DNA from: Istiophorus platypterus
Lineage: Eukaryota > Chordata > Actinopteri > Istiophoriformes > Istiophoridae
DNA length: 64,000 nt
NCBI GenBank assembly: GCA_016859345.1
Contig: CM029121.1
Coordinates: 26,733,027 to 26,797,026 of the forward strand
Direction of reading: 5' to 3'
The notes below the pieces were generated by a model, which ran no database searches, was not told where the DNA came from, and saw nothing but the letters and a program-made list of their open reading frames with translations. Below are positions 31,513 to 43,893 of the stretch, piece after piece. Every line of letters begins with the position of its first letter. Position 1 is the stretch's first letter. The translations under genes were made by a program, and so were the position numbers.

Positions 31513-31729
31513 ATCCCCCAGATCAGCTACGCCTCCACGGCGCCGGAGCTCAGCGACAACAGCCGCTACGACTTCTTCTCCCGTGTGGTGCCCCCGGACT
31601 CCTACCAGGCCCAGGCCATGCTGGACATCGTGACGGCCATGGGCTGGAACTATGTGTCCACGCTCGCCTCCGAGGGGAACTACGGCGAGAGCGGCGTCGA
31701 GGCCTTCGTCCAGATCTCCAGGGAGTCCG
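31513..31729 (+). CDS. grm8: grm8-like metabotropic glutamate receptor, internal coding exon A
   Basis: Internal exon of a group III metabotropic glutamate receptor, a presynaptic Gi/o-coupled class C GPCR that inhibits transmitter release. It follows a CACAG acceptor, begins at codon ATC (IPQISYASTAPELSD) and ends at a GTAGGG donor, phase 1. It encodes 72 full codons spanning the hinge between lobes 1 and 2 of the extracellular Venus-flytrap domain. Numbered from the first codon, Ala7, Thr9 and Tyr57 correspond to glutamate-contacting Ala180, Thr182 and Tyr230 of mGlu4. The EGNYGESGVEAF block is typical of mGlu6 and mGlu8; mGlu7 differs there. Codons end almost only in G or C, unlike the AT-richer flanks. 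The exon alone does not separate grm8 from grm6, but exon D favours grm8. Whether it is the grm8a or grm8b paralogue cannot be told. Confidence 0.95.
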
Positions 31730-33091
31730 GTAGGGTCGGGGGGGCGGCAAAACCATCCTTGAGGCGTTCTCCGCCTGGGACCTGAAATGAAATCTGAGTT
31801 TGTTTGACCTCTGCCCCTGGTTGTTAAACCGGTTGTGCGTTCCTGCTTGGTGTGTGGGTTGGTGTGTGTGTTGGTGCGTTGGTCTGTGTGTGTCGATGGT
31901 CGATGTGTGAACAGGAAGGGAGGCTGTGTAATTAACACTTGATGTAATTACAGAAGAAGCCGATGCCCCCCCCCCCCCATCAGACCCGCCTCTCACTGAT
32001 TAAAAATGTTATCGCGCAGGGACGAGCGCAGGGACATTAATTACGCTGCAGGGAGGCATGCTGGATTTCATCAGCTATAACATGTATGTCAGAGATCAGC
32101 GTTAGGTGTGTGTGTGTGTGTGTGTGTGTGTTCAGGTTCTTTGACCCCCCCATCTCCCTCATCTCCCCTACAGCGCCTGCATGGACCAGTTTTTGCATCC
32201 CCTCTCTATCTGTGGGGGGGTCAGTTGTTATGGCTGAATCTGTGGCTCGGGCTAAGACTGTGGCTGGAGCCAGCTGCTGGCACAGGTTCGACACTGTAGG
32301 CAAGTGGGGTGGGTGGGGGCGTCAGGCTGCTGAATGGTGCTGGGGGGGTGGAGTGTGGGAGAGTAAAGAGAAAACGATGCAGTGATACATGCGGAGGCTT
32401 CTCCTGTGTCCTCAATAGATCACGTTTACTTGTGTGTTCGCTCATCAACCTCCTTATAGATGAGTTTTCACCTCGACCAGCCCTTTTACCTCTACATAAT
32501 TTGCTGCCGGGATTTAGATGTATATTGAAATTTAAATGGCTTATTCTTAATATTCTTTATTTATTTTTTTCCTTCAGTTAATCACCCGTGTTGACCGGTG
32601 GCAGGAATCAGCCACAGGCATTTAAAAAAACCACATAACCTTCAGACGCGCCGTTATCCAGATTTAACCCGATTCTTTTCAGCGTGAGGGATCTTCTGTT
32701 CGGTGTCTGACTCCAAACATCATTTCCTCTGGATAAATTTTGGCGTCTGCAGGGTCAAAACATGGAACCGTGGCCAGACTGCTGTCCCCTTCGTGGTGGC
32801 TGTTGTCGTCATCACCGTCGTCGTCGTGGCTGTCGTCGTTGTGTTTCACCGCGTTTTACAGATCTCCGCCGCCCACCCGCGCTGCGACCGGCGGCAGCTT
32901 TGACTACGGCTATCGGCCTTTCAGGGCCTCTGCTCTCACTGTGGCTACATCAGATGGCAATGGCCCAATATTAGCTCATTGGTCACAGCTGAGCTGTCAA
33001 GAAAATAAAAAGATCCCAATACAACCTTTCCCGTTTACCAGATTCTGCTCAGTGTGAATTTCTTTGTCCCTTCCTGTTTCTGTGGGGGGGG
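31730..33091. other. Start of intron A-B
   Basis: Donor GTAGGG, then TG-rich stretches (31852-31893), a C-run at 31967-31978 and a (TG)n at 32106-32131. An imperfect repetition of GGCTGAATCTGTGGCTCG-like words lies at 32231-32275. No other gene is seen. Confidence 0.5.
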
Positions 33092-33098
33092 CTTTGCA

Positions 33099-33202
33099 GA
33101 TCCTGAGCTCTTTGCAGATCCTGAGCTCTTTGCAGATCCTGAGCTCTTTGCATCTGGCTCTTTGCAGAGCAGAAGCTCTTCAGAGATCCTGAGCTCTTTG
33201 CA
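33099..33202. repeat. 18-bp minisatellite GATCCTGAGCTCTTTGCA
   Basis: Exact units at 33099-33116, 33117-33134, 33135-33152 and 33185-33202. Degenerate GGCTCTTTGCAGAG and AGAAGCTCTTCAGA units lie between the third and fourth. A (CA)14 tract follows directly at 33211-33238. Confidence 0.9.
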
Positions 33203-33207
33203 CATCT

Positions 33208-33210
<3 letters not shown>

Positions 33211-33238
<28 letters not shown>
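33211..33238. repeat. (CA)14 microsatellite
   Basis: Fourteen CA dinucleotides abutting the 18-bp minisatellite. Confidence 0.95.
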
Positions 33239-33242
<4 letters not shown>

Positions 33243-33580
33243 GCTTCGTGAGGCTTAGAAGAAAAAAACGGATTATATCCAACAGGAGGCGTCTGATGAT
33301 GCCTCGCTGCTCGGAAGCTGCGGGTCGGCTGCACGCGATCGTGTCCGTAGCGTCGCCATACGATAAGGGAGATGCATGATGAGATGTAGATCCTGATTGG
33401 CTTGCTCTTGTAGATTCTGGGAAGCTTTTGCATGCGGCGCAAGAGCAGCTGATGCTCCTCAGAACTGCTGCAGCTGCTTGGTTGGGTCGCTGATTATCAT
33501 CAGCCAGCATGGCGATCGTGGTGATAGGTTGCAGCTTAACCCATTTTATTGCACCTAGGCACCTGCACCAACAGCACAGC

Positions 33581-33633
33581 ATATATATATGTATATGTAT
33601 ATATATATGTATATGTATATATACATATATATA
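33581..33633. repeat. (TA)n / TATG microsatellite
   Basis: An AT/GTAT alternating tract of about 53 bp. Confidence 0.9.
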
Positions 33634-33789
33634 ATATTCAAAACTAACCAACCTAAAAAGGGTAGAATAAGTCTCGATTTCTTTCCATCACTGGTGTCCT
33701 GATTTACAGCCATAGCGCTGTGACACTTATACATATTTACCAGAATTTCCAAAACACTTTGGAAAGTTTCCTGCTTGTATTATCACAAA

Positions 33790-34620
33790 CTTTCAAAAGA
33801 TTAGGGAAAGGAGCAAGTAGAAAAGAGGGGAGGTGGCGGTAAAGGAGGTGAAAGAGAGACATGAGGAAGTGAAGGAGGACAGGGGGAGGTAGTGAAGGAA
33901 AGGATGAGGTATAAAGAAAAGGGGGGGGCAGAACAAAAGGAGGTGGGTAGAGGGAACAGGTTGAAGTTGAGGAGGAAAGGAGGGTGGAGGTGTAAAATAG
34001 GAAGGAAAAAAGGGGAAATTGGAGGAGAAAAGCAGGTAGAAGGGAAGCAGGAGGTAATGATGATAAAGGAGGTGGTAAAAAAAGGAGGTGAAGACAAAGG
34101 AGTTGGAGAAAAAAATGATGAGGTAAGAGAATGAAAAGAGAGGGTGGACAAGGAAAGATGGAGGTAGAGGAGGAACGAAGCGAGGGGAGAAAGGTAAAGG
34201 TAGGGAGCTAAAGAGGAGAAAGAATAAGGTAGAGGAGGAAGGGAAGATAAAGGAAAAGAGGCGGAGAAGGGAACAAAGAGAGAGAAGCAAAAAAGGAGGT
34301 ATAGAGAAGGAGAAGAGGAGGTGAGAAGGGAAAAGGAGGAAAGAAGATGAAGGAAAAGTGGATATAGAGGAGCTGGTGGAGGAGAGGTGGACATGGTTGA
34401 TGAAAGGAAGGAGAGAGGAGGAGGAAGAGGAGAAAGTGTAGAAGGAAAGCAACAGGAGGAGGAGGTAGAGGAGGAGAGGATGAGGTGGAGGTAGAGGAGG
34501 AGAGGACGAGGTAGAGGAGGAGAGGAGGAAGTGGGGGAAGAAAGACAAAGGGAGAGGAGGAGGAAGTGTTGGAGGGAGAGGTGGAGGGAGAGCTGGAGGT
34601 AGAGGAGGAGGAGGGGAACA
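33790..34620 (+). repeat. Polypurine array (AGGAGGTGAAGG-type units)
   Basis: About 830 bp in which the + strand is mostly A and G, with isolated T and few C. Short words such as AGGAGGTGAA, GAGGTAGAGGAGGA and GGAGGTAGAGG recur at irregular spacing, indicating a degenerate tandem array. Minus-strand ORFs of 353, 276 and 181 codons (Ser/Pro/Leu/Phe-rich) are by-products of the composition. The polypyrimidine array at 63290-63840 looks like the same family in reverse orientation. Confidence 0.85.
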
Positions 34621-35023
34621 CACACCCCTGAAAGGAGGCCTCCTCCTGTGAGGCGGCGTCCCGCGCTGTCGATCCAGCTGCCGAGACGTTGCCAGATGTG
34701 ACTGATATGTGTAACCTGAGGTCCGTGGAGACCTGCGCTAATGGCTGCAACACAACTCCGGCTCGCTGCCTCCGCCCGCTCGGCCCGTCTCCATGGCGAC
34801 GGCTGCGGATCTCCCTGCGGCGTGCTGAGAGGCTTTTCGGGGACGGACGAAAAAAAAAACACTGCGGCGGGCCCCTCGCAGTGTTAACCTGGGGGGGGGG
34901 GCTGACAGGTGGAACGAGACTCTGACTTCACCTGTGATGTCACCAGCTGGGGGGCTGCGAAGTAGCCTCAGCTCGACGAGGGGTTATTTTCCACTCAGCT
35001 CTAAGAGGATCTGGCAGAGGGAG

Positions 35024-35025
<2 letters not shown>

Positions 35026-35085
<60 letters not shown>
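35026..35085. repeat. (TG)n microsatellite
   Basis: About 30 uninterrupted TG units. Confidence 0.95.
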
Positions 35086-36251
35086 GGGGGGGTACATTGT
35101 CTTTAAAGGGACATTTCCGCTCATACTCACAGGTCAAGCTCAGTTTACTGGTCGTATTTACCCGCACTCGCCCTCTGAAAAGACGGTCGTACAACGGCTG
35201 CTTCTCATTGGTCTCCAGCGTGTCCTCGTATCGCCGGCCCCCCCCCTGAAAGCGGCGTCCGTTTCTGGGGACGATGGCGGAGCCGATGCGGCGCCGCCCG
35301 AAACGACGGCCGCTCCGCGTCATCGCGTGTTTGGCAGGAAATACCAGGGAGGCCGGTCTCGTGAAACAGTCACCAAACTTTACAGATGTGCAGTCGGGAT
35401 CGAAGATGGAGATCGGGCTCAGAGATGGGTGGGGTCCGGGCGACGGGGGGGGCTGTCTGAACTCTCTTATGATGTGTGTTCCACTGCACCACAAACAAAC
35501 ACACACACACACAGATTCAGTGTTGCCGCCGACGTGATCTCATCACAAGATCCTCTCTGCTTTTTCTTCTCTATGTTTATTATCTTTTTATCATTTCAGT
35601 TTATCTACAAATAGGAGAAATATATCATTCACCCCCAGCTCCAAACTCCTGTACGTAAATCTCACATTTTACCAGAAAACTCACATTTTCGTCTCTGTTC
35701 GTCATCTGTGGTTGCGAAAACATCAGAGGAGTTTTTCGGACAAAGCTTAAATCTCACCACGCGGCGAAGGGCCTCTCTTGCCGTCAGCCGGACCAGACCG
35801 GAACAGACCGGACCGGTCTAGAGAGGATCTAGATTCATCCGGCCATTTTTAGTCACCTGGTTTTGCAAGGTTAGGGGCTGTCCTGCTGTGTGTGGCTCTG
35901 AAAACAAACTGAAAACACATGAGGTTGACTGATATTCTCTCTGTAGATTCATCCTGTAGTTATCCAGGTTATGATAATGTGTCTTCTAAGTGTGAGACGT
36001 TATCTAGTAGTGTGAATGTTTCAGGCAAAGTGGAAGTGATCAGAATAGTGTTTCTACCTGACGTTCAGGGATATTTAGGAACTGATATTTAAATGAAGTT
36101 GTTTTTACTGCTGCAGGGCAACAGACTCTTCCTCTCTCATACTATAAGATCGTCCATGATAGAGGCTAAAAACGGTACAAAAAAATAACCAAACATAAAA
36201 AGAAAACCTTGTGTCCGACATTTCTGCTTCTGATGGGCAGTGGTCAAGGCG

Positions 36252-36276
36252 CTGTATAAATCCACGATTTATACAG
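36252..36276. repeat. Perfect inverted repeat, 11-bp arms, 3-nt loop
   Basis: CTGTATAAATC, then CAC, then GATTTATACAG. The arms are exact reverse complements. No promoter or terminator role can be inferred from this alone. Confidence 0.9.
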
Positions 36277-38238
36277 GGGGGGTCACGGGGGCCGCGGCGA
36301 TCTGGATCGACCTTCCGGTCGCTTCGATTAGATGGCCACATCGGCGGGCCAGTCTAACAGTTCAAAGGTCACCCCCCGTCCAAGAGCATGATAGGAAGGT
36401 TTATTAGATGGCAAAGATAATGTAGCATTGTTTAATCAGCAAAATCTGAAGTATATTCACGTACCTCTGCGCAAAAAGTAAAACAAAACTGCATTAATTC
36501 CAAGCTGCACTCTGCTTTTTAAATAGCTCATGATTTTGTTAATAAGTTCCCAGTTTGTCGCCGTTCCGCGCCGCTCGCGATCAATCGGCGGCGCCTGAAC
36601 CGTGGAGCGGCCGGATTCCCGTCGGAAAACGCCTCAGGGGTCTACGATCGGGTTCCCCCAGTGCTTTTCTTCTGTGAAGGAGGGGTTGGACGGTTGGCTG
36701 GCTCTCTGCACCTCGCTGACCGGGGGCGGGGGGCACCTGGCGAGTGGCGGTGACCCCGTTGGCAGGGAGAGGCAGCCACAGATTAAAGGACCATTTACAT
36801 AATATCACTGCAAAGGGAGTCTCTCGCTGTCTCTGCCTTTTTTTTCCTGGAAGTTCCTCATCCTAACTGTCCCCGTTCGTTCTCACACTATGCAAGAAAT
36901 ATCAGAATGTCTTTAAATGATTACTTCCTCAGCTTGATAATCCTATTAACCGCAGATTAAATATCTTTTCTTGTCGGTTTGCCTTTGAAGTCTCTGAACC
37001 CTCCCTGCCATCGGCCGCAGGGAGCCTCGAGCCTCTCTCTCACGCCGCTGACGCTGGCGCCGGCGCCTCCCTGGCCTCGCCCATCCGTCCCCCATCCGGT
37101 CAGCTGGCTCTCGAGGTTCATTCGCCGTTAGTTCTGGTGAGTGGACGGGAAACAGATGGAGGCGACCTAACTTGGCTCCGCTCTGTTTCCCAGCGACAGG
37201 GTTTCATTTGGGTCAGTGTGAGCTCTTGACCCCGGTAGAGGACACTTTTGAAACCCTTTTCTCTTGTCCCACTCTGGACATGAAACTGGACTATTCCGGT
37301 TACTCAGCTGGTTTTTGATCCTGGTTCAGAGAATATGAGCCAAAGTGATGGTTCACTGCGGATTCTGACTCGGTGCTGTGACTCTGATCCAGAGAAATAA
37401 TTTAAAATGAACATCACGAGCGACAGTAAAAGCCCAGAACTGATGGCAGAATCAGAATCGGCAGACTCAAAGTAGCAGAGACTTTTTTTAAACGGAGAAA
37501 TTTTAGGAAATACTGAGTCAAAAGTATGAGATAAGGTGATTTATCAAAGGAATTCACCACGCACAAATTGGCCTTAAGGTTGTTAGTTCAGTAACAGTTA
37601 GCCAGGCGATGAGTCGGACGACAGTTCACTCGAAACCGACGTGGAGGCACTAGATTAAAAGTCAGGGGATGATCAAAATCTTTACCAAATCAAGGGTCAT
37701 CCTCTGGCCCACATGAACATCTGGCTCAATCCAGAGACACTGCAGTTGATCTTTAGAATCGACCAAGACGGCGGGTTCATCCGACTTCTGTTACAAGTGG
37801 GGAAAAACAACAGAAACTCTGATTGTCTCAGGAAGTTTTAACTCTCTCGTTCTCAGCCTGTCAGGAAGTCAGGAAACATTTTAGCTGGAACCACACCGGA
37901 GGGGATACGGGAAAAAAAAAAAAACGGCTTCGGGATACGTTAAGGACCCGGCCTCAGCGGCGGGAAAACCGCCTTCACAGACGTCTTTTTTTCCATCTGG
38001 GCCAGAATCCCGGCCGTGCAGACTCAACGCAGAGGATTCCGAGGGAAGTTGGCGGAGCGGGCAAACGATAGCGAAGAAACAGAAAGTTAGCACAGACAGA
38101 GCGGGGGAGGCGTTTGATAAATCACTGTGTACTGGCTGATTATACCAGTCGGATCTCTGAGAATCGGACCACTGTTATTATCTTCAATTATCATCATCGT
38201 TACCTGGGTTATTACTCTTCACAGGCGGCGGGCCAGCT

Positions 38239-38285
38239 GCCGCCGCCACCGCCGCCGCCACCGCCGCTGCCACCGCCGCCGCCGC
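38239..38285. repeat. (CCG)n-type trinucleotide tract
   Basis: CCGCCGCCACCGCCGCCGCC-like run of about 47 bp, interrupted by CCA and CTG units. Confidence 0.85.
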
Positions 38286-38727
38286 ACTGCCAGACCAGAA
38301 TTCATTTGGAGACGGCTGCGGCCCCCGGGGGGGTCGGGGCCTTCACTTCTTGCCACCTGTGTCTCGACGGGTTTGCGATACGGAGGCAATTTTCCTAATA
38401 CACTAATATACCATATACATAATTTAGGCTCTGCTGAATTCCTTCACCAACATGAACAAACATACACACTCTCAGCTCCACTTGCTGCACCAAATGTGGA
38501 TTAATCCGCCGCTGAAAGTAGTCCCCAAGAAATGCACTATCTCTTCCTTCTTTACGTAACGTTTGATGAAAACCAAGGCGACCAGCTGTTGAAGGAAGTT
38601 GCTGAGCCATTTTTTTTTTTTTAATGAAACTACAAATATTCAAGGTGTTTGAAATATTTATATCTTCAGCGGGAACTGGTAGCATCAGAGTTGAAAGCAA
38701 CAGACATAGTAGGGAGGTCAGAAAGCT

Positions 38728-38763
38728 TTATTTATTTATTTATTCATTTATTTATTTATTCAT
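38728..38763. repeat. (TTTA)n tetranucleotide tract
   Basis: About nine TTTA/TTCA units. Confidence 0.9.
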
Positions 38764-41132
38764 ATATTAGTTGAAATTCTCGCCTGGATTTATATATATT
38801 TTTTTGCCATATTTTATAATGAAAGCAGTCACTGAGGAGGCCAGTCCGAGGTAATAGTTCTGCCACTGTGGGTAAAGATTCAACAAAGCCACGTCTCAGC
38901 TCAATAAAAGTTTAAACAAGTGGAAGAAGAAGTGATTTTTCTCTTCCTCCAGAGTTTTGCTGAGGACGCCACCAGAGCTTCTGTTGGAGGCAGGAGAGAA
39001 CAGCGGGACCAGCTTGTTTTATCTCTGTGGGGGGGGGCACCAGTGCTTCTGCTCTCTGCTCGCTGTCGCCGTCTCAACGCCGCTCAGCTGAACTGAACTG
39101 AGGGCCTCCCCAGCTCAGCGGGAAGCTGGGGGGGGGGGGGCAGCAAGCTGAATCCTGTTTGAACCCCCACATGACGCCCGCCGCCCGCCTGCTCCAGGAG
39201 CTAAATTCAGTTCCACAGCGGGTGATCGTACGTTGAGCCCCGGGAACCCGCGTGGAGGAGGTGTCAGCTTGAAAAGTTGCCGCAGCGTCTGCCGGCCATT
39301 GGCCGCCGGCCGTGTCTCGCCGCGGGTTTCCATTCAGCTGCTTCTCGCTCGTTTTGACTCTCGAGTGTCACTTTGAGCGTCCGAACGTTTTGTGGCAGCC
39401 TCGGTCGTGTCTTCACAGGAGGAGCCCGTCAAAACCTTCGAGCATTTGAGACCTGGAAACGTTTAGAAACCTGCCGAACGACGAAGGGACGACAGTGAAA
39501 ATGTCGCAGGCAGCTCAAGTCAAAGTCACAAATTTCCTCCCCAGATTTTGCTTTATTTCGAGTTGTAATGGGGGTCCGAGGTATGTCGCGCTGAATTTTG
39601 GGAAAATGCGCCTGATTTCCTTATGCTGGAACTTACAAGAGTTTAAGCGGATCATGACACCGTCCAGTGAAAATGCTCGAACAAAACGCTCTCGACAGGG
39701 CTTAAGCCCCAATGTAGGGACCGAGAATCCCCAGGGAATCGGAGTAAACCAGGAAAGTTTCAGGCTGTAGAGCTAACTAACGTTGTCTTTGGGGGAAAAT
39801 TTCCTGGGAGTTTTGTTTCCAGATCCACTACAACTCCTCCACTACAACCACTGACTAAACATCACTAGTAAAGTATTAGAAGGTAACAAACGGGATATTT
39901 CTGCATTTTTATTTAAAAAAATATGAGTCTGAGGAAGATGGAAGAACAATGGAAGGAATTTTGTAGTTTGGGGTTTTTTACTATTTACTTTTTACGCCCT
40001 GGAGTCTATGTATTGCTTGAATTAATGTGACATATTTTATTTACATTAAGACAACTCTATGTGTCATACGGCGACAAACTAGTGGTAAAGTATGGATGTG
40101 ATTGATATTTTTTTGGTGATTTACAGTCACACATAGGCTTTTAATGCAAAAGGCATAAAAGTGAGTTGAGATAAAATCTCTTAATGGCCAAATAGACTGA
40201 TTGTCATTCCATATCTTACATTTTTCTTTGTGGTTATGGGCATAAATAGTAAAACTATATATTTTTCCACCCTTTTTGAAAACTGCAATATTTTGACCCA
40301 TTATCACTCAATTGTTGTATTTTAGCTTTTCACAGTTGTTAAACTGAAAAGAAAACAAACAAAACAACCCTTCTAAGTCAGACTTAATGGATGAATTTTA
40401 TGTTTTAAAACAGGAACGTCAGGTAAGAAGTTTTAACTAACCTGAAACTGAACAAAAATTGTCCAAGATGAATTCTAATAAACCCAGATTCCAGAAGTTT
40501 TTAATATATGTAATATTTAAGGCCTTTACTTTCTTGACTTTTTGAGGTACTTCATACTGCTGTGTGCTTTCATGTAATTTCTTTTCTTTATTTTTTTCCC
40601 CTGTTGACCTTTAGAGGCTCCTGTGTATCGGGCTCTCACTGAATAATTGACAAAGCTGCAGCCTTTGCACTGAGCAAAAACCGTAACAGCTGCGTTTTAT
40701 AACCAGGCCACAAAACACTTTGATAATGACAAACTGAATGAAAAAAAAGAAAAAGAAAAGCCAACTTCTTCAAAAGGTCGGTTACTTTTTCAAAGAAACT
40801 TTTTCACAAAAAAGATTTTTTTATTTTTTTAATTGCAGCAAAAAACCCACTCCAAGTTTCAGACGCCCGGAATTTTTCTTAGGGCCGATCTCCGTCCTTG
40901 TCGTTCCTCCACTGGTTCCAGCGGATTAATGCTGAAATCCAGACGCAGCGGCTTTCGCGAATCCGCCATGAACTTCGGCGTCTCGGTCACCTGTCGTGAA
41001 AACGGCCGACGACGCCGTTCGCCTCGGGCGTCCGGAGTTTCAGACACCGGCGGAAGTCACGGGGGGGAAACCTTCCCTCCGTGTCCTGAATTCTCGGGCA
41101 GATATTCCCTGGTACCCAGAGGGTTTTAAGTC

Positions 41133-41184
41133 TGTGTGTGTGCGTGTGTGTGTGTGTTTGTGTGTGTGTGCGTGTGTGTGTTTG
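41133..41184. repeat. Interrupted (TG)n microsatellite
   Basis: TG units with CG and TT interruptions. Confidence 0.9.
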
Positions 41185-43857
41185 CGCGGCAGATTATATT
41201 TTTGGAAGTGGCGGTCTCGTCTTTTCGCCGACGTTCTGTCAGATCAGTCGTCGCGGTAGAAAAAACTCCCCACGTCTTTTTTTTTTTTTTCCTCTCCAGA
41301 TGTGTGAAAGGCCTGCGGGAGATAATCAGCTTTTCTTTCTCTCTCTTTCTCTCTGCCCCTCATCCTCATCCTCATCCTCATCCTCTCCCTCCTTTCCTTC
41401 TCTGTTTCTTTATCCCTAAGACTCTTTCTTTTTTTCCTCTTTCTTTTCCTGCTCTTCTTATGGCACAAATACTTTCTGCCTCACCTCGTCCGCCTCTTTT
41501 TTAATTTACTGTTTTACTTTAGTCCGTTCAAGGAGGAACGTGTCATTTTAAAAAGAATTTTTCTTGATCTATCATTTTTCAGATTTTCTTGTCAGCCGTT
41601 GTTTATTTCTGTTCTTTTCCTTGAGAGCAGCATCTTCCTTCTCTGCATGCGGCATGAGGAGAGGATGAATATTTCATGGGCAGGGATTTCTCCACCTGCC
41701 CCCCCCCCCCCCCCCCGAGAACAAGTTAGCAGAGCAAAATGACTCATCTGCAGCCGGCAGCTCACCTTCCCTCCGACGAATTAAAACACTCGCCGTTCAT
41801 CAGTGGCGGCCCGATCGAACATGGCGAGGAAGGGAGCGTTGGCGAAGGGCGTCATTCAGAGGGAGAAGCTTGTCCTAAAGGAAACCGCTCTAAAAGTAGG
41901 ACTTTTGTTTTCACAAATCCTGAAGAAAGGAAAAAAAGTTGAGAAAAGTTTTAAACAAACAAAAAAAGGAAGAGAACTGAGGTTAAGATCCTGTGTAAAA
42001 AAAAAAAAATAAAAAAAAAAAAATTCAAAATTTTCAATTTTGAATAAAGGAACGTGGGAGAAAGAAAAATCTAAATTAACACAAATTTCCATTGATAATA
42101 TACAGAAAATAAGAAGACAGAAGATGTAAGTCAGACAGACATGGAGTTTCTAGTTGAGCTATGCTAGCAGTTTCCCCTGGCTAAAAGTGTTTGTGCTAAG
42201 CTAGGCTAAACACGTCCTGGACCCATCTCAGTTCTGGAGGTCACACAGAAATGACTCGCATCCAGTGGCACGTCTGAGTCTCCGCTGCTTGTTAGTTAGC
42301 AAACTGAAAATGCTAGCTAAAGCACTAGCTAACTAGCTAAAAATGATAGCTAGCTAGCAAAAATGCTAGCTCATTCATAACCAAAGTTTGTGTTATTGAT
42401 TTGGTGATCAGTTACAGTAGAGTGTCTCAGTGAAGCATTTGGGTTGCCAGGCCACAAATTAGCATCACCTTGGTTACCTCGACAAAGAGCTAATGGGATT
42501 TTTCCAATGTAATGGCCCTGGCGACCTCTGTCGTCTCATTTTGCCACATGTTAGCATCTTTCTTTATTAAGACATGTAAAAACTTTTAAAAAATTCATGA
42601 GCTGGGTTTTTCCTGATGTAATTTATGTTTAAAATAATTTCTTCAGGTCTTTGTGCTAAGCTAGGCTAAATGTGTCTTTGACCTTTTTCTAGACAGAGAG
42701 ATAAAGGTGATCTCCATCACCTCATCTGAAAAAAACTTTATGATGTTGCATTGCTATTTCATCATTTTTTTCCATCACTTTTCAATACTTTCTCTGAGGG
42801 GTTTTCTTTATCGGGCCATGACATGTAGCAATGGACGGAGGCTGGAAATCCCTCAGAGACAAAAGTTTTCGGGCTTTATTTTTACTTGGCTTGAGAGAAT
42901 ATGTTTTGGTGAAGCTTACATTGCTTCTAGCGTCATAGACCACGATTGCACCGTCAAGGGCGGCGTGTATTTTCTCCTCAAAACCCATTTCAATCTCTGC
43001 GAGCCCCCACACCAGGGTCAGGACGATGCCCGATGTCAAGGAACATGCGAGTCAGCGCGTCGAGCACCACAGCTGCCCCATTTTCCCCGGCGTCAACCCG
43101 CGCTAACCTTTCGTCGAAGGCCGGGCACGTTTCGGCCTCCGGGCTGGGAAAGTAAAAACCAGCGTGAGTCATTAGCTCGTCATCATTTATTCATCCTGTG
43201 CTTTGAGGAGAGGAGGCGAAGGGATGTCGAGCAAAAACCAACCATGTGCTCATGAGCGCCGGCTTCTTGTTAAATTTGTCGGGCAAACGACCAATTACGT
43301 TCCTCCTCTCTTGTTCTTGAGAACCTATAAAAATGTATTTTGTTGTCCTGCACCGAGACGTTTCCCTCTGACTCAGGGTATTAATTATTGTTTCCATAAC
43401 TTCCAGTGTATTTTAGGCCTCATCCTGTCATTGCTTTGTTTATTTAATGTGTTTCTGGGTGTTTGGCAACAGAGCCCACGCCGCCTCCGTCCATACGACG
43501 CGACCGGCATTTGCCGCTGGTTTAGTGCAACCTCATCGGAACTAAAGGGTTTAACTCGGCAGAAAACCGGCTCCGGTTTGTCTTGTGGAAAGTTTTTAAG
43601 TGTTTCCAAATTCAGTGGATGACTCCTTGTGTGCAGAACTTCTGGATCAAAAAGAGTGATCTCGCTCCATCAGAAGACAGTTTGAACAGAACAGGGATTA
43701 ATGATTTTTTTTCCCTCCTGTCATGGACACACATAGCAACATTGAGAAGTATCACACATGTCAGGACTGAGACTGAGCTGTTGCAGCGGATTTCATCACC
43801 CACTCCCACTGTGAGAGGACGGACCAGCCCCCACGCCGTCGTGACGCTTCATCCCAT

Positions 43858-43893
43858 GGCGGTGGCAGTGGCGGTGGCAGTGGCGGTGGCGGA
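43858..43893. repeat. 12-bp tandem repeat GGCGGTGGCAGT
   Basis: About three units of GGCGGTGGCAGT. It is read as Ala-Val repeats in an overlapping ORF that I do not consider coding. Confidence 0.85.

Noticed and set aside
33099..33202. CRISPR-like array of 18-bp repeats
   Set aside because: Units are directly tandem without unique spacers, in a vertebrate intron with no cas genes.
33793..34862. 353-, 276- and 181-codon minus-strand ORFs rich in Ser, Pro, Leu and Phe
   Set aside because: They lie in the polypurine array and overlap one another in different frames, as low-complexity DNA would produce.
38114..38504. Pro-rich and Arg-rich ORFs
   Set aside because: Driven by the CCG tract at 38239-38285 read in two frames.
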